Shown here one piece after another: positions 1 through 9,097 of a DNA stretch of 24,085 nucleotides. The notes beneath the pieces were generated by a model. It did not search any database, was not told where the DNA came from, and saw nothing but the letters and a program-made list of their open reading frames with translations. Each line of letters starts with the position of its first letter. Position 1 is the first letter of the stretch. The stretch is from Candidatus Heimdallarchaeota archaeon (lineage in GTDB: Archaea; Asgardarchaeota; Heimdallarchaeia; Hodarchaeales; LC-3), in NCBI GenBank assembly GCA_027364495.1, contig DAHXPE010000097.1:1-24085 (forward strand). The letters are read 5' to 3'. Both the position numbers and the translations under genes were made by a program.

Positions 1-613
1 TTAGCGACATTTTCTGTTCATTATAAAATATCTCCTTTTTGAATTTTTTATCAAAAAAAATTCCTGCTTTTATTTTCTCATCTTTCTTATGATCTACATG
101 AATTGTTTTATTTGAAAATTTTTGAATCAATTGCTCATATGATTTATTAAAATCTGTTGTTTCAGTACGATTATTCCAAATAAGAATGATATTGTCTTTA
201 TTAAAATCTTTTAGGATTCTTTTGAATTCAATTTTAGTTTGTTCAATATTGAACCAATGATATGCTTGTCCCGCAGTAATTAAATCAATGGAATGATCCG
301 GTAGATTTGTATTTTCCGAGGAGCCATTAATACTTTGAAAATTATTATATTTTTTGAGAAAAATTTCTCCAGCTTCTCTCATTTCTTGATTAGGCTCTAC
401 ACCATAGACTTTATTTCCATTAGCTAAAAAAATTTTTGTTAATAATCCGGTACCTGACCCTATATCAGCTAGTATTGAATTTTTATCCAGAAGTTTTTCT
501 TTTGTTAAAAATTCAATAATTTCAAGTGGATAGGAAGGTCTATATTTTTCATAATCTTCTACACGATCTGAAAAACGTTTTTTGGAATCCAATTGATCCG
601 TATTTTTTGTCAA
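1..613 (-). CDS. Class I SAM-dependent methyltransferase, partial (3' end beyond the window)
   Basis: Reading leftward from TTG at 613, the frame stays open to the edge of the window, giving about 204 residues of an expected 255-260. It is a clear paralogue of the next gene (820-1599). The N-terminus has the same length, with the KKRFSDRV block at about residue 11. The SAM-binding motif I follows (ADIGSGTG, then an acidic residue ending the next strand in GVEPN), and then the LPDHSIDLITAGQAYHWFN block. The family is the UbiE/Methyltransf_11 type of small-molecule methyltransferase; the substrate is unknown. The start is TTG where the paralogue has ATG. The upstream sequence has only a weak GGTAG in place of the paralogue's GAGGA, so expression may differ. 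A TATA-like stretch lies at about 641-655. No internal stop is visible, so the truncation comes from the window and not from decay. Confidence 0.85.
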   Translation of the reverse strand, partial: MTKNTDQLDSKKRFSDRVEDYEKYRPSYPLEIIEFLTKEKLLDKNSILADIGSGTGLLTKIFLANGNKVYGVEPNQEMREAGEIFLKKYNNFQSINGSSENTNLPDHSIDLITAGQAYHWFNIEQTKIEFKRILKDFNKDNIILIWNNRTETTDFNKSYEQLIQKFSNKTIHVDHKKDEKIKAGIFFDKKFKKEIFYNEQKMSL

Positions 614-819
614 TGTTCTTGCTACCGTTAATTGTTAAAATAATAAAATTATAAAAATCTATACTAGTAAAAATTAAGCTTAAGAATAATTAATTGAAAA
701 CTCTTTATTAAAAGTAATTTTAGATGAGGTCATTAAAAGAGAATGATAATTAACTAATTTAATTAAAGACTTTACAAAAAATCGAATTAATCATCATCTC
801 TTGAAGCATCAATTTATAA

Positions 820-1599
820 TTAATCTAAATTACCGTAAAATACTTCTGTCTCATATTCTAAAATAATAAATCCATTTTTTTCATGTTTATGAAATAATTT
901 ACTAAGTTCATCATAAAATTGTTCATATTTAAAATCATTTTTCTTTATCATATAAGAAGCTGATTGTAATCGTCCTAACAAAGCTTCAAACGATAAAATT
1001 TGGTTATTAGGAAAAATTTTCTTTTTGAATTCTTTATTAAAGAAGATATTTTTTGCTTTATTCTTATCCTGGGTTTGTGAAACTTGATTATAATCTTTTG
1101 AGTATTTTTTAATTAATTCTTCTAATTCTTTATTAAACGGTTTGATTTCTGTTCTGGTATTCCAGATTAAAATTATATTATCTTTATTTCTATCCTTTAA
1201 TATTCTCTTAAATTCTTTAGCTGTTTCCTCGACATTAAACCAATGATATGCTTGTCCCGCAGTAATTAAATCAATGGAATGATCCGGTAGATTTGTATTT
1301 TCTGAGGAACCAATAATACTTTGAAAGTTATCAAATTCTTTTAGGAAATTTTCACCAGCAATACGCATTTCAGTATTTGGTTCAATGCCATAAACTTTAT
1401 TACCATGATCCAAAAACAACTTAGTTAGAATACCTGTTCCTGATCCAACATCGGCTATAATAGATTTTCCTTGTAAAATATTTAAATCTTCTAAATAATT
1501 AATAATTTCTTCAGGATAGGATGGTCTGTATTTTACATAATCATCTACTCGATCTGAAAAACGTTTTTTTGAATCTGATTGGGTTTCTGTATTAGTCAT
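820..1599 (-). CDS. Class I SAM-dependent methyltransferase
   Basis: This 259-residue soluble protein is a class I (Rossmann-fold) methyltransferase of the UbiE/Methyltransf_11 type. Motif I is ADVGSGTGILTK at about residues 50-60, followed by the strand ending in GIEPNTEMR, which supplies the acidic residue for the SAM ribose. The post-motif LPDHSIDLITAGQAYHWFN and the FKRILK helix are typical of the family. The substrate cannot be read from sequence. I chose ATG at 1599 over an in-frame TTG 15 nt upstream: GAGGA lies 8 nt before the ATG, and the TTG itself sits in that ribosome-binding site. The gene lies 206 bp upstream of its truncated paralogue on the same strand and is divergent from the TPR gene. 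A TATA-like TTTTTAATAAA at about 1637-1648 would give a short leader carrying the ribosome-binding site. Confidence 0.9.
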   Translation of the reverse strand: MTNTETQSDSKKRFSDRVDDYVKYRPSYPEEIINYLEDLNILQGKSIIADVGSGTGILTKLFLDHGNKVYGIEPNTEMRIAGENFLKEFDNFQSIIGSSENTNLPDHSIDLITAGQAYHWFNVEETAKEFKRILKDRNKDNIILIWNTRTEIKPFNKELEELIKKYSKDYNQVSQTQDKNKAKNIFFNKEFKKKIFPNNQILSFEALLGRLQSASYMIKKNDFKYEQFYDELSKLFHKHEKNGFIILEYETEVFYGNLD

Positions 1600-1752
1600 A
1601 AGTTGTTTCCTCAATAACAGAATTTTTTGCTAAGGTTTATTAAAAATTTGTATCCTCCATTCACTAACTATTAATTTTTTTAAAAGAAGTTATTTTCATA
1701 AAAAATCCTTATTACTTAGTCAAGGAATAATCATTTAATCGTTTGGATCATT

Positions 1753-4377
1753 TTGAGTAGCGTAATAGAAAAATTTCAAGAGGGGTTAATGTTCTTTAAT
1801 GATGGACAATTAAATGAAGCACTCGCTATTTTCACATCCTTAACTAATGAAGAATTTGAAGATAAACTTTTTAAAATCATGGCATATAAATCCATAGCTA
1901 ATATTTACACCTTAAAAAATGATTATGAACGAGCTATTAACTACAGCAAATTAGCTTTTGAATTCTACGAGACTGAAGGAAATTATGATGAAAAAATTAA
2001 TTCGATTTTAAGTATAGGCAATCTCTATGCTGATAAAGGTGATTTAGACAAAACAGTTGAATATTATTCAAAGGCAATTCAAATTTATGATGAAAACAAA
2101 AATTTAGATCAGATTGAAAAAGCAATTACAATTCAAGATTTAGCAGCTATCTGTCTTGAAAAAGGAAACAATACCGAACTCACGAAAACCTATTTTGATA
2201 AAGCTTTAACGATTTATGATAAGTACGCTAGTATATCTGTCAAAATCAAAGCTCTAATTGATATAGGAACCTTCTTTTTAGATAAAAATGATATCAATAA
2301 CACATTAAAATACTTTGAAGATGCTATTGCACTTCATGACAGTGTTCCAAAACAAAAAGGCTTGATTCTCATAGATCTTGGAAAATCACTTATCAGTCAC
2401 AACGAACATGATCGTGGAATGGAGTATTTCGAACGTGGATTTAAATTATTCGAAAATATTTCAACTGAAGGTTTGGCTGAGCAAATAGTTTCCGTAGGAT
2501 TGTATCTTGAAAGTATCAGAGAATTAGATTATGCAATTGATTTCTTGAATCGAGGATTAGAAATTTATACTAAAATTGATAATACCAAAGGGATAATATC
2601 AGTTTTTATTAGCTTAGGAGAATTATATTCTAAATTAGGCCAAATTGAACATTCAATAAATTATTATGAAGAAGCTCTTAAATATTTCGGACAAATGTTT
2701 GAAGAGTCCGAAAAGGCTACTATTTTAATGGGTTTAGGAAATGTTTTGAGTAATAAAGGACAAATAGAAAAAGCAATTGAATATTTTGAACAATCCTTAA
2801 AGATTTTCACTCAAGTCAATGATTCTATTAATAAGGCTAAAGTTCTGCAATTAATGGGAAGAGCTTATAACAGAAAAAATGATTTAGAAAAAGCAATTTA
2901 TTATTATGATCGTAGTTACGACATCTTTATGAAAGATGAATTCAATATTTCTCGTGATAAAGCGACATGTATTAATGAATTAGGTGGTGTTTACTTAAAA
3001 TTAAAAAATTACCCTAAAGCGTTTCAGTATTTTACAGATGCACTTAAGATTTTTGATAAAGGACAAGATCCCTTATCAAAGGCAGAACCATTAGTCTATA
3101 TAGGTTTAATTCATTATCAAAAGAAAGATCTGGAAAAGGCGAAAGAATATTTTTCTAAAGGATTTGAATTATTAGCTTCTCGTCAGGACCCCTTTGAAAT
3201 TTCAAACATGTTTGAAGAATTCTATCAAATAGACAAAAAATTAGCATTTGAACATGCTGTAAATAGTCCTTTTGGCCTTTTATGGGTATTCACGAAATAT
3301 AATGAACTAATTGAATCAAATCAGCCTATTTCAGCAGAATTTTGGCGAATTTTGAAACGTGCAACACAAAACTGGTGGAAAGAAATATTTGATAATAAGG
3401 ATTCGATTTTCAATAGCATCTATGGCGAGAAAATAGCTATAAGTCGTAGATTCAGAGAAAGTATAAATTCTTCGTCTAGACAAAAGGAAAAGGAACTATC
3501 CCAATTTGAAAATAATTGGCTTTTAAAACAACTCATTAAAGCAACACAAGAACCACTCACGAATGATTCGATAGTTAATATGCTTTTGGGAGCTAATGAT
3601 TTAACTACTCCTGAAGGGGAGGATTTAAGTATCCTCCGTGATGTCCAAGCTAGTCTTGAGCCAAATTGGTTTGTAGAATTACCCTTAAAACTTCATCATG
3701 CTGATAAGTATTTAAAAATTCGATTGAATAATAGAATAAAAAGATTTGGGAGATTAATTGGATATCCTCTGCTAAATAAGAGTGGAGGTTCAATACGAAC
3801 TATTAGAATTACATTCGAGACACAATGGCTTCAAAAATATGTTATAGATCACATTTTTGTACCAAATTCACAATATGAATATGAGTCATTTGAAATCAAT
3901 CCAGCAAATACTTTGCTCACAGATGTCTACATAATGGATTTAGGAGAAAATATTCAAAAGTTTTCTCAATTAGAATTAACCTATCGAATAGAATTAGAAT
4001 TAGATTCCAAAGATGATCAAGGAAATATTATTTCTGTTAAAACAACAAACAAACGATTGACAATTCCAATTTATCGAAAAAATAATTTTGAGAGATTTCA
4101 AAAATTTATGGCTAATAACAATGCTGCTTTAGCAGTGTTCATAGCTCTATTTGCAGTTTTCTTTGATTTTGTTGATTTACTTGCAAATTTCTGGGATTAC
4201 CCAACTATTTTTACTAGTTGGTATAATAATCCAAATTCTTTTATAGTCTATTTAGGTCAATGGTTGCCAATTACGGCTTTATTTTTTGGATCATTAGTAG
4301 TAATTACTATTATTCCCGTTTATCTGTGGGGACGCCGAAAAAAGAATACAAAGTTATTACAAGAAAAGATCAATTAA
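1753..4377 (+). CDS. Large TPR-repeat protein with C-terminal membrane hairpin
   Basis: The protein has 874 residues. From the start to about residue 475 it is a run of roughly eleven tetratricopeptide repeats of about 40 residues, with the usual G/Y...A...Y(F)..AL pattern; examples are the repeats around IEYFEQSLKIF and AFQYFTDALKIF. Residues about 500-770 form a region I do not recognise, mixed helical then beta-rich. Two hydrophobic segments follow, near residues 789-806 and 835-860, and then a basic tail (GRRKK). This predicts a cytoplasmic TPR scaffold anchored by a membrane hairpin. TPR arrays bind partner proteins; the partner is unknown. The start is TTG. An internal ATG at 1789 was rejected because it would remove most of helix A of the first repeat and leaves only 3 nt after a GAGGGG. 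The gene converges on the next gene with a 14-bp gap. Confidence 0.85.
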   Translation: MSSVIEKFQEGLMFFNDGQLNEALAIFTSLTNEEFEDKLFKIMAYKSIANIYTLKNDYERAINYSKLAFEFYETEGNYDEKINSILSIGNLYADKGDLDKTVEYYSKAIQIYDENKNLDQIEKAITIQDLAAICLEKGNNTELTKTYFDKALTIYDKYASISVKIKALIDIGTFFLDKNDINNTLKYFEDAIALHDSVPKQKGLILIDLGKSLISHNEHDRGMEYFERGFKLFENISTEGLAEQIVSVGLYLESIRELDYAIDFLNRGLEIYTKIDNTKGIISVFISLGELYSKLGQIEHSINYYEEALKYFGQMFEESEKATILMGLGNVLSNKGQIEKAIEYFEQSLKIFTQVNDSINKAKVLQLMGRAYNRKNDLEKAIYYYDRSYDIFMKDEFNISRDKATCINELGGVYLKLKNYPKAFQYFTDALKIFDKGQDPLSKAEPLVYIGLIHYQKKDLEKAKEYFSKGFELLASRQDPFEISNMFEEFYQIDKKLAFEHAVNSPFGLLWVFTKYNELIESNQPISAEFWRILKRATQNWWKEIFDNKDSIFNSIYGEKIAISRRFRESINSSSRQKEKELSQFENNWLLKQLIKATQEPLTNDSIVNMLLGANDLTTPEGEDLSILRDVQASLEPNWFVELPLKLHHADKYLKIRLNNRIKRFGRLIGYPLLNKSGGSIRTIRITFETQWLQKYVIDHIFVPNSQYEYESFEINPANTLLTDVYIMDLGENIQKFSQLELTYRIELELDSKDDQGNIISVKTTNKRLTIPIYRKNNFERFQKFMANNNAALAVFIALFAVFFDFVDLLANFWDYPTIFTSWYNNPNSFIVYLGQWLPITALFFGSLVVITIIPVYLWGRRKKNTKLLQEKIN

Positions 4378-4391
4378 ATGGCTGAATAATT

Positions 4392-5426
4392 TTATCTATT
4401 TTTTGCACTTATAAGATTAGTAAAACCAAAAGTTTCAACTTTTATATCATCAAACTGTTCAGATAGAAATGAAATTATTTGCTCGAGTGCAAGAGGCTCT
4501 TTCAAGTCCCATGCTTGAGATATCTGTGAATATTGCATTATTTGAGCGAACAAACCCCAGTTTTCTATCATTGGATTTGATAAATCTTTTTTCAATTCAC
4601 TAAAATATAAAACTGCTCCTGTTTTTAAAACCCTTCTTAATTCTTTTAAGAAATCTGCTATTTTGTCCAACGAGAAATGTGCAAATAAATTAATTGATAT
4701 AAACAAGTCCCCAATATTATCTTTTAGAACCAAAGATGTGGAGTCAACTTTTATTAATTGAATTGAACTATCGTTAAGATCTATGTTTTGACCTTTATTA
4801 CTAAATATAAGAAAAAATTTTTCTTTTAGATCCAATCCGACATGCTGTGACATGTCACTTCTAGCACAAATAGTAATAATATCAATAAAAGAATCTACTG
4901 AATTAAAGACACCTATAATTGATTTATCATGTAAATCTGATTCATGATTTTTAACTATATTTGCAAATTTCATTCTCCATGAAGATTGGACAACTCCAAA
5001 GGATTTGAACATATTATAACGAGCAAATTTACCTAGTTCAATCGCTCCAGCCTCAGTTATTTTAACCAGTGTTTCTCTTCCCTCTTTTTTATCTTCTAAA
5101 AGCTTTCTAGTTATCATTTGTTTAACTTTTCGATAAAATGTAGAAAAATCTTTTGCTTCACGCGGAAAATCTTTTATTATTGAATCCATTAAACGTTTTA
5201 TAGGAATGAAATTAAATGTTCTATATAATATTTCGAGTTCAATCCAGCTTAAGTCATATCCACTGAATGGCTCAAACCAGGCTTTCAAAAATCCATCTAT
5301 TGGGAATCCTTCTGGCATAAAAAAATAATTATTCTTTTCCATTGATTTTTTTAATTCTTTAAATTTTTCTAAGAGTATATCAGAAGGCATATCTAAACTT
5401 TTTCCAAGAACTAAGTATAATTTCAT
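4392..5426 (-). CDS. Winged-helix protein with degenerate methyltransferase-like domain
   Basis: The protein has 344 residues. About residues 55-135 look like a winged helix: a helical run, then a wing-like RETLVKITEAGAIELGKF, as in PadR-type and related regulators. Residues about 165-340 have the shape of a Methyltransf_11 domain: a VGLDL strand, an IQLIKVDSTSLVLKDNIGD acidic-loop region, and a helix followed by LRRVLKTGAVLYFSEL, like the family's RVLKPGG..l. The glycine-rich SAM motif I is missing; the matching stretch reads IIGVFNSVDSF, so catalysis is doubtful. I infer a transcription regulator whose methyltransferase-like domain binds a ligand or only has structural use. It is divergent from the ABC-exporter operon, and a palindrome sits directly upstream of its TATA-like box. 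There is no Shine-Dalgarno sequence, so the mRNA is probably leaderless. Confidence 0.75.
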   Translation of the reverse strand: MKLYLVLGKSLDMPSDILLEKFKELKKSMEKNNYFFMPEGFPIDGFLKAWFEPFSGYDLSWIELEILYRTFNFIPIKRLMDSIIKDFPREAKDFSTFYRKVKQMITRKLLEDKKEGRETLVKITEAGAIELGKFARYNMFKSFGVVQSSWRMKFANIVKNHESDLHDKSIIGVFNSVDSFIDIITICARSDMSQHVGLDLKEKFFLIFSNKGQNIDLNDSSIQLIKVDSTSLVLKDNIGDLFISINLFAHFSLDKIADFLKELRRVLKTGAVLYFSELKKDLSNPMIENWGLFAQIMQYSQISQAWDLKEPLALEQIISFLSEQFDDIKVETFGFTNLISAKNR

Positions 5427-5440
5427 AAGAGGTATTTTTG

Positions 5441-5450
5441 CATATAAATA
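5441..5450 (-). promoter_or_regulatory. TATA-like box of the winged-helix gene
   Basis: On the minus strand this reads TATTTATATG, centred about 20 nt before the ATG at 5426. That spacing and the lack of a Shine-Dalgarno sequence fit a leaderless or nearly leaderless archaeal transcript. No start-site data are available. Confidence 0.4.
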
Positions 5451-5451
5451 T

Positions 5452-5466
5452 TTGTATCATATACAA
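5452..5466. promoter_or_regulatory. Operator-like palindrome in the divergent promoter region
   Basis: TTGTAT-CAT-ATACAA is a perfect 6+3+6 inverted repeat. It lies immediately upstream of the TATA-like box of the winged-helix gene, where TFB would contact DNA, and about 106 bp before the ABC permease start. A dimeric winged-helix protein bound here could block transcription. Autoregulation by the neighbouring gene product is inference. Confidence 0.45.
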
Positions 5467-5562
5467 GTGTGTATTGCCGATTCCGCAACCATAAAAAAGA
5501 AAAAATCAAAGAGTCACTCAATAACTTAATTTGAAGGACATAAAATAATTTAATTTCTTTAT

Positions 5563-5568
5563 GTGATC
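5563..5568 (+). promoter_or_regulatory. Shine-Dalgarno site of the ABC permease
   Basis: GTGATC lies 4 nt before the ATG at 5573 and matches the right half of the archaeal anti-Shine-Dalgarno complement (GGAGGTGATC). It supports this ATG as the start. An AT-rich ATAAAATAATTTAA at about 5541-5554 could serve as the TATA box. Confidence 0.5.
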
Positions 5569-5572
5569 ATTC

Positions 5573-8500
5573 ATGCCAATTAGTTCTAATTTTAAAACCG
5601 CTTATCGTGGTATTTTTAGACGTAAAATAAAAAATCTAAGTGCTGTATTAGCTATATTCTTAGGTGTTACCCTATTAATTGGAGTTCAAATAACATCTGC
5701 TACTTTAAGTCAGAGTTTTCTTACTTCGTTAACGTTAACACAAGGCGAAGTAGATATATCATTCTCAAGTGGAACAACGGGAGGTTATCTAAATTCTACT
5801 GATTATTTCTTGGTGGAAAACCTAACCCCAAGTGCTGTAGGTATCATGCCTATTTTACTAACCAGCGAACCAGTACTGTATAAGGCACAACTACAGAATT
5901 CAGTGGATATCGCAGGTATTCAATTAAATTATAGTAGGTCCTTTGGAACCTTCTATGATTTGCATGGAAATGCCATGAATCTGACAAACGTTATGCCTAC
6001 TAATAATTCGGTAATCATTTCCAAGGCTTTGGCTCAAAATCTAGGAATAGATATTAAAAATTTTAAACCAGGGTTGCAAGTGCTCACTCAATTTCCAAAA
6101 ACAGAATTAACTGGCTATTTAAACATGACGAGTCGAGAACCAGTTTTAATTTCTAATATAACTCAGATGAAGACATATTTGACTGTAACTGGAATTTACG
6201 ATTCTCGTCCAGGAATCGGGTCCCAAACAATATCTTCTGCTGGAAGAATTATAATTCAAATGAAGGCACTTCAAAATATTGTAAAATACACAAATCCTCA
6301 AATGAATCCAGTTAATTTTTTTAATACCTCTAATTACCAATATATAACAAATCCCATAAATAAAACAGACATAACTCCGATAATACCATTAACCTTTTCA
6401 TACAATGATACAAATGTAATAAGTGCCTACTATGTAGCTTTCAAAACAGATCATTTCACGACAGGAGAATGGACAAAAGCTCAACTACAAGCAAAGTTAG
6501 ATTATGCACAAAAGTATAATCCTAAAGTTGTAGCTACCTATCCAAATGGAACCGTTGTTCTTAATGCAGACAAAACGCCAAAAGTGGTAAGTTATTTTTC
6601 AATAACTTCTGCGCGACTTCAATTTTATCAAATTATTGATTTAATTTCAAATTTGTTAAATACTTTCTTAAACATATTAGGCATTTTAATTATTACCACT
6701 GGACTTTTATTAATTACCAATATTCAACTGATGTCTGTTGAGGACCGTGAATTTCAGACTGGGGTTTTAAGAGCAGTTGGTGACAACAAGAAAGGTATAA
6801 TCTATAAATATTTGCTTGAAACAGTTGCACAAGGATTAGTTGGGGGTTTTCTTGGCCTATTTGGAGGTCTAGTTTTCGGATGGTCAATAGCTTACTATTT
6901 AGCTAGTTTATTTGATACTGGCGCTGGTTCTGTTAATCCTGTTGTTCCTCCTGATTTAGTAATCCTATCCTTACTAATTGGAGTCATCATTGCCGTTCTA
7001 ACTGGTATTTTTCCAGCAATTCGGGCATCCAATGTAAATATTGTCGAAGCTCTTCGTGGTATTAAGACATCTTTTTCAGAAAAATCAAGCCGTAATTTCC
7101 TTATTTTAGGAATAATAATAACTTTAATTGGTTTAAGAGTGGTTTTAGAAAACGGTTTCTTTAATACAAGTTATCATTATATTTGGACAACTGCGGGCTG
7201 GGATACTATTCAAGAACAACAAAATATAATTCTTGGATTAGGATTATTAGCATCTGGTATTGGTATAATACTGACAAAATTTATTGATCGTGTTAAAGCT
7301 CTTAATTTAACTGCTTTTGTTTTATGGTTAGTTCCAATTTATAGTTACCTTGTAAGTTTAAAATGGGCTAGTTTAACTGGGTCTGGAAACACAAGTGAAT
7401 TTCTCCTTATAACTATTATAGAATTAATAATCGGTTCAGTACTTATTATAGGTCTTGACTTGGGCCCAATCATGGATAGCATAAGAAATGTCTTAATTAA
7501 GTTTAATTTCTCCAAAGGTGTGGCCCAAGTAGCTCCGAATTTAATAAAATCTCATAAAACCAGGAGCACACTCACTTTTGCGATTTTTGCCGTGATTTTA
7601 ACACTGAATGTTTTAATAGCAACCATGGTGGCGACACAGACAAATTCAACAGTCGGTAAAGCAAATTCTGATTCACGCGGAGTCGGCATTTCTGTTTCAC
7701 TATCTCAACCAGAGGATCCCTCTTATAATTATGCTTCACTTATTAAATCATTAGATCCGAGTACAATTACTGATGTTATACCGTTCAGGACTTGTTCGTC
7801 ATGTATGCCAAATAATCAGCCTCTACTAATAGCGACAAAGAATCCGAATAGTAAGAGTTTTGATCCATTGAAAGATCTTCTTCCCTTACAAATGGTCGAG
7901 GTCTCTAAGGATCAAATTCTTGGAAATATAACTGGATCAACGCAACAAATACTTTCTCAAAAATGGAGATATGATTTCTATCTTTCTGCAAGTACTGGAG
8001 AAAATGGTTTCCCAGCTGGGGTCAGAGAAAAATACAAACCTAATATGGACGATAGCCAATTAAATCAACTTTCAAAAGATGGTTGGTTGGACTTGTTTAA
8101 TACGACTTATAAGATGAATGCTTATAATCTTACTTCATTTTTAAGCGGTGGTTTTGGCTCCTTTGGTTCTACCTTGAGCCCAAATTTACTTCTACGAGAT
8201 GCAAACGGAACACCTATTGAAAACCCAATTGTATTTACAGATTCTTTTATTTTACCAGTTGGATCAGAAATATGGATTCCAATGAATGGAACTGGTTATG
8301 CAACAAATTATCAAAGATTTACCATTGGAGGAAGTTTAGACTCTCAAAGAGCTGGAGGTTTTCCTTTTTCACCTCAAAGTTTTGGAAATGGATTTAATAA
8401 TGTTCATGTTGAAGGAGATATTTTGATGCCTACTCAATGGACAAAATATACTTCCTATTTTGGAAACGCCACCACACCTGGTGTTTCTCCTAGAAATCCT

Positions 8501-9085
8501 CATGCTTATGATAAATATTTAGTAAAAACTTCTTTATCTATTGATGATCCAAAAATGAAGGTGATTGCATCCGAAATTGAAGCATACACCAATACTAACA
8601 ATCAAGGTTATAGAAAATTGATTGGCAGTAATCTAATATATGCAACTGCAACAACCGTTTATTCAGTTATTAAGCAAAATCTCCAAGCAGCTAATCAAAT
8701 TGTGTCTTTCTTGCAAATTTATGTTTCATTCGGTTTAGTTATTGGAGCGTTAGGTATGGCCATTATTGCTGTTCGTAATGTTGCTGAAAGAAAAAGAGAA
8801 ATCGGTATGATGAGAGCAATTGGTTTTCCTCGAGGTCAAGTGATGTTCGCTGTATTACTAGAATTATTCGTTTTAGGTATAATAGGCCTAATCATAGGAA
8901 TCGTAAATGGTCTACTAGTCGGTTATGGGCTTTCTAAATTAAGTGGCAATACAATCATCGTTCCATGGGATACCATTACTATATATCTTGGATTTATAAC
9001 GTTAGTTGCTGTCATAGCCGGTGTTTTACCTGGTTGGTTTGCTGCAAGGATTCCTGCTTCAGAAGCTCTCCGTTATGTTGGTTAG
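5573..9085 (+). CDS. ABC transporter permease with two FtsX domains (MacB/LolCE type)
   Basis: This 1170-residue membrane protein carries two complete MacB-type halves. An N-terminal membrane segment (about 18-42) is followed by a large extracellular domain (about 45-350) and FtsX domain 1, with three segments and the hallmark end FPAIRASNVNIVEALRG near residue 490. Four further hydrophobic segments (about 508-630) join the halves. A second membrane segment near 670-690 leads to extracellular domain 2 (about 695-1035). FtsX domain 2 has the signatures RNVAERKREIGMMRAIGFPRGQ and a final LPGWFAARIPASEALRYVG. Proteins of this type are mechanotransmitters that couple cytoplasmic ATPases to extracytoplasmic work, such as moving lipids, peptides or proteins. 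The substrate is unknown. Extracellular domain 2 has a CSSC pair that could form a disulfide. It is the first gene of the operon, followed 12 bp later by its ATPase. Confidence 0.95.
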   Translation: MPISSNFKTAYRGIFRRKIKNLSAVLAIFLGVTLLIGVQITSATLSQSFLTSLTLTQGEVDISFSSGTTGGYLNSTDYFLVENLTPSAVGIMPILLTSEPVLYKAQLQNSVDIAGIQLNYSRSFGTFYDLHGNAMNLTNVMPTNNSVIISKALAQNLGIDIKNFKPGLQVLTQFPKTELTGYLNMTSREPVLISNITQMKTYLTVTGIYDSRPGIGSQTISSAGRIIIQMKALQNIVKYTNPQMNPVNFFNTSNYQYITNPINKTDITPIIPLTFSYNDTNVISAYYVAFKTDHFTTGEWTKAQLQAKLDYAQKYNPKVVATYPNGTVVLNADKTPKVVSYFSITSARLQFYQIIDLISNLLNTFLNILGILIITTGLLLITNIQLMSVEDREFQTGVLRAVGDNKKGIIYKYLLETVAQGLVGGFLGLFGGLVFGWSIAYYLASLFDTGAGSVNPVVPPDLVILSLLIGVIIAVLTGIFPAIRASNVNIVEALRGIKTSFSEKSSRNFLILGIIITLIGLRVVLENGFFNTSYHYIWTTAGWDTIQEQQNIILGLGLLASGIGIILTKFIDRVKALNLTAFVLWLVPIYSYLVSLKWASLTGSGNTSEFLLITIIELIIGSVLIIGLDLGPIMDSIRNVLIKFNFSKGVAQVAPNLIKSHKTRSTLTFAIFAVILTLNVLIATMVATQTNSTVGKANSDSRGVGISVSLSQPEDPSYNYASLIKSLDPSTITDVIPFRTCSSCMPNNQPLLIATKNPNSKSFDPLKDLLPLQMVEVSKDQILGNITGSTQQILSQKWRYDFYLSASTGENGFPAGVREKYKPNMDDSQLNQLSKDGWLDLFNTTYKMNAYNLTSFLSGGFGSFGSTLSPNLLLRDANGTPIENPIVFTDSFILPVGSEIWIPMNGTGYATNYQRFTIGGSLDSQRAGGFPFSPQSFGNGFNNVHVEGDILMPTQWTKYTSYFGNATTPGVSPRNPHAYDKYLVKTSLSIDDPKMKVIASEIEAYTNTNNQGYRKLIGSNLIYATATTVYSVIKQNLQAANQIVSFLQIYVSFGLVIGALGMAIIAVRNVAERKREIGMMRAIGFPRGQVMFAVLLELFVLGIIGLIIGIVNGLLVGYGLSKLSGNTIIVPWDTITIYLGFITLVAVIAGVLPGWFAARIPASEALRYVG

Positions 9086-9097
9086 AAGGTCTCAAAT

